From assembly GCA_022562655.1 (NCBI GenBank), contig JADFOU010000059.1, forward strand, positions 1-9,725: 9,725 bases of DNA. Direction: 5' to 3'. Position 1 is the first letter of the stretch, and each line of letters starts with the position of its first letter. The position numbers were made by a program, and so were the translations under genes. Below the pieces are notes generated by a model, which saw only the letters and a program-made list of their open reading frames with translations, was not told where the DNA came from and did no database searches. Positions 5,677 to 9,725 of the stretch are shown in pieces. Source of the stretch: a candidate division TA06 bacterium (GTDB lineage Bacteria > Hydrothermota > DG-26 > E44-bin18 > JADFOU01).

Positions 5677-5807
5677 AGACTGTAGTCTAAAGCGTAGAGT
5701 CAAAGGTCTAAAGTTTATCGTCTGCTTTTGGTTTTCCCTACCTACTAACTTCCACCTACTGTCTACTGCCGTTACCCCCTGCCACTGCCACCTGCAACTG
5801 CTACTGT
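5677..5807. repeat. Two heptamer arrays in the nifS-cbs spacer
   Basis: Block 1 (5677-5725): AGACTGT, AGTCTAA, AGCGTAG, AGTCAAA, GGTCTAA, AGTTTAT, CGTCTGC. Block 2 (5738-5807) has ten in-phase units, including CCACCTA, CTGTCTA, CTGCCGT, TGCCACT, GCCACCT, GCAACTG and CTACTGT. Block 1 shares the AGTCTAA/GTC vocabulary of the array at 3595-3671. In the remaining part of this 472-base gap (5808-5939) I see no gene, only a T-run near 5806-5812 and unique sequence. Confidence 0.75.
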
Positions 5808-5939
5808 TTTTTCCTATTGCATCACTGTCATCTTTCGAGTCTGGGTGAATTCCCTTGCGGTGAGACAATAGTCCAGTTTTACATCAGCCGATAAAACCGT
5901 CATTCCCATTTGCCAAAGATATCTACTTACCAACTATTA

Positions 5940-7082
5940 TCAACTGATTAGCCTCTTAACTAATTTAGGAAGTATTTCGATGACTTTATCGATCTCCTCC
6001 TGGGTATTCCCACGACCCAGACTTATACGGATGGCTCCCTTTGCCACCATTCTTGATATCCCCATCGCAAAGAGGACATGGGAGGGGTCAATGGAGCCGG
6101 ACTCACAGGCGGAGCCGGTGGAGACAGAGATCCCTTCGAGATCTAAGGCTTGAAGCAAAGCCTCTCCTTCGATCCCAGCAAAGGAGATATTGAGGGTTCC
6201 GGGAAGGGACTCCTCAGGATCGTCCACAGGAGTATTGAGGGTGAATTTCACCCCATCTTTCTTCAAACCCTCCAGAATCCGATTCCGTAAACTCCTGAGC
6301 CTCTTTCCCTCCTCCTCCATCTCCATCGAAGCAATCTCACAGGCCTTTCCGAGTCCGACAATTCCCGGCACATTCTCCGTCCCTGCTCTCAGCCTCCTCT
6401 CATGGGGACCGCCATGGAGTAGGGGAGACAGGGAGAATCCCTTCCGGATATAGAGAGCCCCTACCCCTTTCGGTCCATAGATTTTATGAGCGGAAAGAGA
6501 GAGGAGATCACACCCGATCACATTCACCTTTGACTCAATCTTCCCAACCGCCTGAACCGCATCGGTATGGAAGGCGATGGACCGTTCTTTGGCTGTCTTT
6601 CCAATCTCCTGGAGGGGCTGGATCGTACCGACTTCATTATTGGCGTACATGATGGAGATGAGTAGGGTTCCCTCAGCGATCTCTTTCTTCACCTCCCCTG
6701 GATCTACACGACCCATTTTGTCTACAGAGAGATAGGTTACTCGGAAGCCCAAACCCTCCAGTTTTTTGCAGGAGTTGAGGACAGCTTCGTGCTCAATTTT
6801 GGAAGTGATGATGTGATCCCCCTGGTCTTTATAGGCAAGGGCAAACCCCTTAATCGCGAGATTATCCGATTCTGTTCCACTAGAAGTGAATATCACTTCC
6901 TCCGATCCACAGCCCAGGAAGGAGGCAACCTGGATTCGGCTCCTTTCCATCCCCTCCCTGGCTTTTTGACCGATTTGGTGACCACTGGAGGGATTCCCGA
7001 AGGTCTCCCGGAAATAAGGTTCCATGACCTCAATCACCCTCTGATCTACGGGTGTCGTGGCATTGTGATCGAGATAGATCAT
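5940..7082 (-). CDS. nifS: Cysteine desulfurase, NifS/IscS family
   Basis: PLP-dependent enzyme of 380 residues that converts cysteine to alanine and carries the sulfur as an enzyme persulfide for Fe-S cluster and other thio-cofactor assembly in the cytosol. The N-terminal YLDHNATTP is characteristic. His98 (SKIEHEAVL) stacks on PLP, Asp174 (FHTDAVQ) contacts the pyridine nitrogen, and Lys200 in LSAHKIYGPKG binds PLP. The catalytic cysteine is Cys326 in STGSACESGS, with the longer mobile loop of group I (NifS/IscS) rather than SufS. RAGTENVPGIVGLGKA is also conserved. Length is typical. NifS and IscS cannot be separated from sequence alone; no IscU/NifU scaffold or IscR is in the window. It is divergent from the Rieske operon. 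No Shine-Dalgarno is visible before ATG 7082, because a heptamer array occupies the leader. Confidence 0.95.
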   Translation of the reverse strand: MIYLDHNATTPVDQRVIEVMEPYFRETFGNPSSGHQIGQKAREGMERSRIQVASFLGCGSEEVIFTSSGTESDNLAIKGFALAYKDQGDHIITSKIEHEAVLNSCKKLEGLGFRVTYLSVDKMGRVDPGEVKKEIAEGTLLISIMYANNEVGTIQPLQEIGKTAKERSIAFHTDAVQAVGKIESKVNVIGCDLLSLSAHKIYGPKGVGALYIRKGFSLSPLLHGGPHERRLRAGTENVPGIVGLGKACEIASMEMEEEGKRLRSLRNRILEGLKKDGVKFTLNTPVDDPEESLPGTLNISFAGIEGEALLQALDLEGISVSTGSACESGSIDPSHVLFAMGISRMVAKGAIRISLGRGNTQEEIDKVIEILPKLVKRLIS

Positions 7083-7150
7083 TGGAAAGTCGATAAATGG
7101 TTAAATCGTTAATCGGTTAAATTTAACCAATTACCAATTACTAATTACCA
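7081..7150. repeat. Heptamer array forming the nifS leader
   Basis: In-phase 7-base units include TAAATCG (7102), TTAATCG (7109), GTTAAAT (7116), TTAACCA (7123), ATTACCA (7130), ATTACTA (7137) and ATTACCA (7144-7150). The phase can be followed, more loosely, down to 7081 at the nifS start codon. It replaces the expected ribosome-binding region of nifS. Confidence 0.75.
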
Positions 7151-7206
7151 TAAATTAAGGGAAAGTTCAAGCTGAAAATAAGTTGAATTCGCGGATAAAA
7201 AAGGTC

Positions 7207-7236
7207 TTGACAAGGAGAAGGGTGTGCATTTATAAT
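7207..7236 (+). promoter_or_regulatory. Consensus sigma70 promoter of the Rieske-cytochrome b operon
   Basis: TTGACA (7207-7212) and TATAAT (7231-7236) both match consensus exactly, with an 18-base spacer. Transcription would start near 7243, leaving a leader of about 130 bases before the Rieske start. The leader holds two ATGAGAA(A)CTCACA-like copies (about 7319-7331 and 7345-7357). A 7-codon ORF, MRNSQKR (7345-7368), follows a GGAGAGG sequence; it could be a leader peptide, but this is weakly supported. Confidence 0.8.
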
Positions 7237-7374
7237 GAGGCTAATCCTTATATTTTTTTGACCAAGTTTGTGTCTTTTTTCACGAAGTCGTTGACCTTCG
7301 CTTTTCCTAAAATTGCGATGAGAACTCACAGGTGTGGAGAGGCTATGAGAAACTCACAAAAGCGGTGAATCCGA

Positions 7375-7890
7375 ATGGTGGACAAGAAGGAAAAAAAGGG
7401 GATTTGGTTAGGACGGAGGGATTTTCTTACCAAGATGGGGTGGGGTGGGTTCCTCTTGAGTGTCGGGGGGTCCCTCTTGGGAGTTCTCCGTTATTTTTTT
7501 CCCAGAGTTCTCTTTGAACCCTCGCCTGTTTTCAAGGCAGGTTTTCCGGATGAGTATCCGGTCAACACGGTCAGCGATAGGTGGAAAAAAGACTATCGAG
7601 TTTGGATCATTAGAACAGAGGCGGGTTTTTATGCCCTCTCAGCCATCTGCACCCATTTAGGCTGTACCCCTATCTGGCTCAATGCAGAGGATAAATTCAA
7701 ATGTCCCTGTCATGGCAGCGGGTTCCGGAGATCTGGGAAAAATTATGAGGGCCCTGCCCCTCGTCCCCTGGAACGCTTCAAGATCATCCTGGCAGAGGAT
7801 GGACAGATCATAGTAGACCGGAGCAATAAATTTTTGTCTGAGAAGGGGGAATGGGATAAGCCCGAGGCCTTTCTCTCCTACACCACATAG
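7375..7890 (+). CDS. qcrA: Rieske 2Fe-2S protein of a quinol-oxidising bc/b6f-type complex
   Basis: A 171-residue protein that would accept one electron from quinol at the outer-face site of cytochrome b and pass it to a cytochrome c or similar carrier. The N-terminus carries a twin-arginine motif (GRRDFL, 13-18) followed by one hydrophobic segment (about 22-42), so export is probably by Tat with a retained membrane anchor. Rieske box 1 is CTHLGC (92-97) and box 2 is CPCHGS (110-115). Cys92, His94, Cys110 and His113 ligate the cluster; Cys97 and Cys112 form the usual disulfide. The EGPAPRPL segment (125-132) is also typical. It is the first gene of the operon. ATG 7375 has only a weak upstream GCGGTG; GTG 7378 is an alternative. 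Complex type is inferred from the neighbouring b6-like gene. Confidence 0.95.
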   Translation: MVDKKEKKGIWLGRRDFLTKMGWGGFLLSVGGSLLGVLRYFFPRVLFEPSPVFKAGFPDEYPVNTVSDRWKKDYRVWIIRTEAGFYALSAICTHLGCTPIWLNAEDKFKCPCHGSGFRRSGKNYEGPAPRPLERFKIILAEDGQIIVDRSNKFLSEKGEWDKPEAFLSYTT

Positions 7891-7903
7891 ACCAGTAGCA
7901 GTA

Positions 7904-7931
7904 GTCGCCTACGCTTCAAAACTTCGGCGAC
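7904..7931. repeat. Palindromic element between Rieske and cytochrome b genes
   Basis: GTCGCC (7904-7909) and GGCGAC (7926-7931) form a 6-bp stem around a 16-base loop. It lies inside the operon, in a 97-base spacer with no Shine-Dalgarno before the cytochrome b start. It could be a dispersed mini-palindrome or a transcript-stability hairpin; no T-run follows, so it is not a terminator. Confidence 0.4.
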
Positions 7932-7987
7932 GGAGCGCAGTGACCATCGCAGTCAATGAAAAGAAACGGATAACGACATATTAAACA

Positions 7988-8755
7988 ATGAAAATACCAG
8001 ATCTCAAGAAGAAGATGATGGAGTCAGAGGTATGGAAATCCATCTTCCGCCACGGGTACGAGGATACGCCCAGAAATCGGGCTCTCATGATCATGGGGAA
8101 CGTCTTCCTCCACCTCCATCCGGTCAGGATTCCCCGCCATGCCTTGCGTCTCAGTTTCACCTGGGGGATGGGGGGGATTACCTTTACGATGTTCCTTGTC
8201 ACTGTAGCAACGGGGATCTTTCTGATGCTCTACTACCGTCCCACAGCGGAATATGCCTATCAGGATATGAAGTATCTCATGCATGATGTCCCCTTCGGAC
8301 CCCTCATCCGGAATATGCACCGGTGGGCGGCCCATGGGATGGTGATCTGTGTCTGGCTCCATATGTTCCGTGTTTTTCTTACGGGTTCTTATAAGCCCCC
8401 GCGAGAATTTAACTGGATTATAGGGGTTCTCCTCCTGGTCCTGACCCTTCTGCTGAGCTTTACCGGTTACCTGTTACCTTGGGATCAGCTCTCCATTTGG
8501 GCCGTAACGGTGGGCTCCAACATGGCGCGGGCTTCGCCCTTTCTAGGGCATGAGGGACCTTTCGCAGAATTTGTCGGCGCCAATCCCATCTACGATGCTC
8601 GTGCGTTTCTGTTTGGGGGCGGGGAGATCGGACCCCATACATTGCTCCGTTTTTATATTCTTCACTGCATCTTCATCCCCCTAGTTGCCAGTCTGCTGAT
8701 GGCGATCCATTTTTGGCGCATTCGAAGAGACAGTTTCTCCGGGCCCTCCTTATAA
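7988..8755 (+). CDS. qcrB: Cytochrome b, N-terminal b6-type subunit
   Basis: A 255-residue membrane protein with four main transmembrane helices carrying the two b hemes and the quinol-oxidation region of the complex. Heme-ligand histidines are His111 and His125 in helix B (spacing 14) and His226 and His241 in helix D (spacing 15). The longer helix D spacing is that of cytochrome b6 and its bacterial relatives rather than of bc1 cytochrome b. The TGYLLPWDQLSIWAV segment (159-173) matches the conserved stretch after helix C. A cytosolic N-terminal region of about 55 residues precedes helix A. The gene follows the Rieske gene and precedes the split C-terminal half, an arrangement known from b6f and from Bacillus-type complexes. 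No clear Shine-Dalgarno precedes ATG 7988; ATG 8015 is an alternative start. Family is firm; the quinone used (probably menaquinone) is inferred. Confidence 0.94.
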   Translation: MKIPDLKKKMMESEVWKSIFRHGYEDTPRNRALMIMGNVFLHLHPVRIPRHALRLSFTWGMGGITFTMFLVTVATGIFLMLYYRPTAEYAYQDMKYLMHDVPFGPLIRNMHRWAAHGMVICVWLHMFRVFLTGSYKPPREFNWIIGVLLLVLTLLLSFTGYLLPWDQLSIWAVTVGSNMARASPFLGHEGPFAEFVGANPIYDARAFLFGGGEIGPHTLLRFYILHCIFIPLVASLLMAIHFWRIRRDSFSGPSL

Positions 8756-8759
8756 TAAG

Positions 8760-8801
8760 ATAAGGATTAAGGGTTAAACGGGCGAAGGAGTAAGGAGAAT
8801 G
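8760..8801. repeat. Short heptamer array before the subunit-IV-like gene
   Basis: Loosely similar in-phase units ATAAGGA, TTAAGGG, TTAAACG, GGCGAAG, GAGTAAG and GAGAATG. The last units also supply an AAGGAGA ribosome-binding site, so purine-rich constraint is an alternative explanation for the pattern. Confidence 0.4.
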
Positions 8802-9572
8802 GCTGAGACTGCTCAAGAAAAGCGGAAACCTTCCATGGTGGATGATAAGATCTACACATGGCCGCATCTGGTGCGCATGGAGTTTCTGCTCACCATCTTT
8901 GTGATGGTGGTTTTGATCATATGGGCCGTGGTGATTGATGCCCCCCTCGAAGAGCCAGCTAACCCTACCCGAACGCCCAATCCGTCCAAGGCCCCTTGGT
9001 ACTTTCTGGGTCTCCAGGAGATGTTGGTCTATTTTGACCCGTGGCATGCGGGAGTCGTGCTACCCACTCTCATCATCGTGGGTCTCATGATGATTCCTTT
9101 CATCGACATCAATCCGAAAGGGAATGGTTATTACACCTTCAAAGACAGAAAATACGAGATCCTGACCTTCATTTTAGGCTTTCACGTTCTTTGGGTGAGC
9201 ATGATCATTATCGGAACGTTTTTTCGCGGACCGGGGTGGAATCTCTTTTGGCCATGGCAGCGGTGGGATCCCCATAAGGTCGTTGCATTGACCAACGTGG
9301 ACCTGCCTTATCTCTTTGGGTTCCGGGACTATTTATGGTCTTCAGTCTTCGGTGGTTTGGTGGTGGTAGGGTACTTTGTGGTCAGCACCCTTGCCTTTTA
9401 CCTTTGGATTCGGCGAGTCAAAGGGAAGGAGTTTTTAGAGCGGTGGGGGATGGTTCGCTTTGCCATCACGGCCTTTCTCTTTATCACAATGCTTGCCCTT
9501 CCTGCCAAAATGTTCTTAAGGCTTGCCTTTAACGTGAAATATATCTTGGTAACTCCCTGGTTCAATATCTGA
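8799..9572 (+). CDS. Cytochrome b C-terminal domain / subunit-IV-like protein
   Basis: A 257-residue membrane protein corresponding to the C-terminal half of cytochrome b (PetD-like), which completes the quinol-oxidation pocket. The segment NPSKAPWYFLGLQEML (61-76) occupies the place of the PEWY motif; here it reads APWY, so the glutamate is replaced, a variant I associate with menaquinol-type complexes. Predicted membrane helices lie at about 29-46, 84-101, 120-141, 181-204 and 219-236. Plain subunit IV has three helices in about 160 residues, so this protein has about 100 extra C-terminal residues and two more helices. No CxxCH heme c motif is present, so it is not a fused cytochrome c as in Bacillus QcrC. 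A good ribosome-binding site (AAGGAGA) precedes ATG 8799. Its TGA overlaps the next ATG by one base. Confidence 0.9.
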   Translation: MAETAQEKRKPSMVDDKIYTWPHLVRMEFLLTIFVMVVLIIWAVVIDAPLEEPANPTRTPNPSKAPWYFLGLQEMLVYFDPWHAGVVLPTLIIVGLMMIPFIDINPKGNGYYTFKDRKYEILTFILGFHVLWVSMIIIGTFFRGPGWNLFWPWQRWDPHKVVALTNVDLPYLFGFRDYLWSSVFGGLVVVGYFVVSTLAFYLWIRRVKGKEFLERWGMVRFAITAFLFITMLALPAKMFLRLAFNVKYILVTPWFNI

Positions 9573-9725
9573 TGTTCTACGTAGCTAAAGTTCTCCAAGC
9601 GGTAGGGATCGCAGATGTGGGCTATGCCCTTTTTGTGGGTATCATGAAGAATTATTCGATGGCCGAGGAGATTGTGCTCGCGCTGATCGGCGTCGGGGTA
9701 TTTTCCTTGGGCCGGGTACTGGAGA
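9572..9725 (+). CDS. Small membrane protein of the cytochrome b operon, 3' end outside window
   Basis: The frame starts with the ATG at 9572, sharing one base with the TGA of the subunit-IV-like gene, and stays open for 51 codons to the window edge. It begins MFYVAKVLQAVGIADVGYAL and shows two hydrophobic stretches (about 5-22 and 34-48) separated by KNYSMAEE. No heme or Fe-S motif is visible so far. The overlap implies translational coupling, so it is probably an accessory or assembly subunit of the same complex. I do not recognise a named family. Confidence 0.75.
   Translation, partial: MFYVAKVLQAVGIADVGYALFVGIMKNYSMAEEIVLALIGVGVFSLGRVLE

Noticed and set aside
5668..5868. Minus-strand open frame of 66 codons between nifS and cbs
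   Set aside because: It is largely made of translated heptamer arrays and ends at the terminator hairpin; there is no family resemblance or convincing ribosome-binding site.
7183..7368. Plus-strand open frame of 61 codons upstream of the Rieske gene
   Set aside because: It spans the consensus promoter, so most of it would not be transcribed; only its last seven codons are discussed, as a possible leader peptide.

Overview
This bacterial window reads as two compositionally different parts. The left part (1 to about 1950) is GC-rich; one sampled 60-base line is 68% GC. It carries the 3' portion of an exported WD40-repeat protein, a terminator-ended region with hairpins and micro-ORFs, and an O6-alkylguanine-DNA alkyltransferase (Ogt/MGMT). 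The WD40 N-terminal segment and the intergenic TGACGAA-type repeats resemble Planctomycetes. The right part (about 1950 to 9725) is less GC-rich; one sampled line is 43%. Its genes look like those of an anaerobic or microaerobic deltaproteobacterium-like, Nitrospirota-like or NC10-like organism. Both lineage statements are inference from sequence style. The change falls in a repeat-bounded stretch near 1900-1960, so transfer or a chimeric assembly are both possible.

Layout: WD40 protein (+, 5' end outside the window); structured spacer with a rho-independent terminator; ogt (+); a 51-residue YHS metal-binding protein (-, easily missed); a decayed C-terminal remnant of a copper-type P-type ATPase (-); a sulfur block on the minus strand, transcribed right to left: nifS/iscS-type cysteine desulfurase, a terminator, a sigma70-like promoter, a cystathionine beta-synthase fused to a SAM-dependent methyltransferase, and a translationally coupled cystathionine gamma-lyase/synthase. 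Divergent from nifS lies a plus-strand respiratory operon: a promoter with consensus hexamers, Rieske Fe-S protein, b6-type cytochrome b, cytochrome b C-terminal/subunit-IV-like protein, and the start of a small membrane protein running off the right edge.

How the genes could work together: the fusion enzyme and the gamma-lyase form a reverse-transsulfuration pair (homocysteine to cystathionine to cysteine). The fused methyltransferase would produce S-adenosylhomocysteine, the precursor of homocysteine. The desulfurase then releases sulfur from cysteine for Fe-S clusters, and the divergent operon encodes an Fe-S/heme quinol-oxidising complex. The last link is inference from neighbourhood.

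The most striking structural signal is a family of degenerate tandem repeats with an exact 7-base period. They fill most spacers on both sides of the composition change, occupy the start-codon-proximal regions of nifS and cbs, and have entered the gamma-lyase gene in frame at two places.
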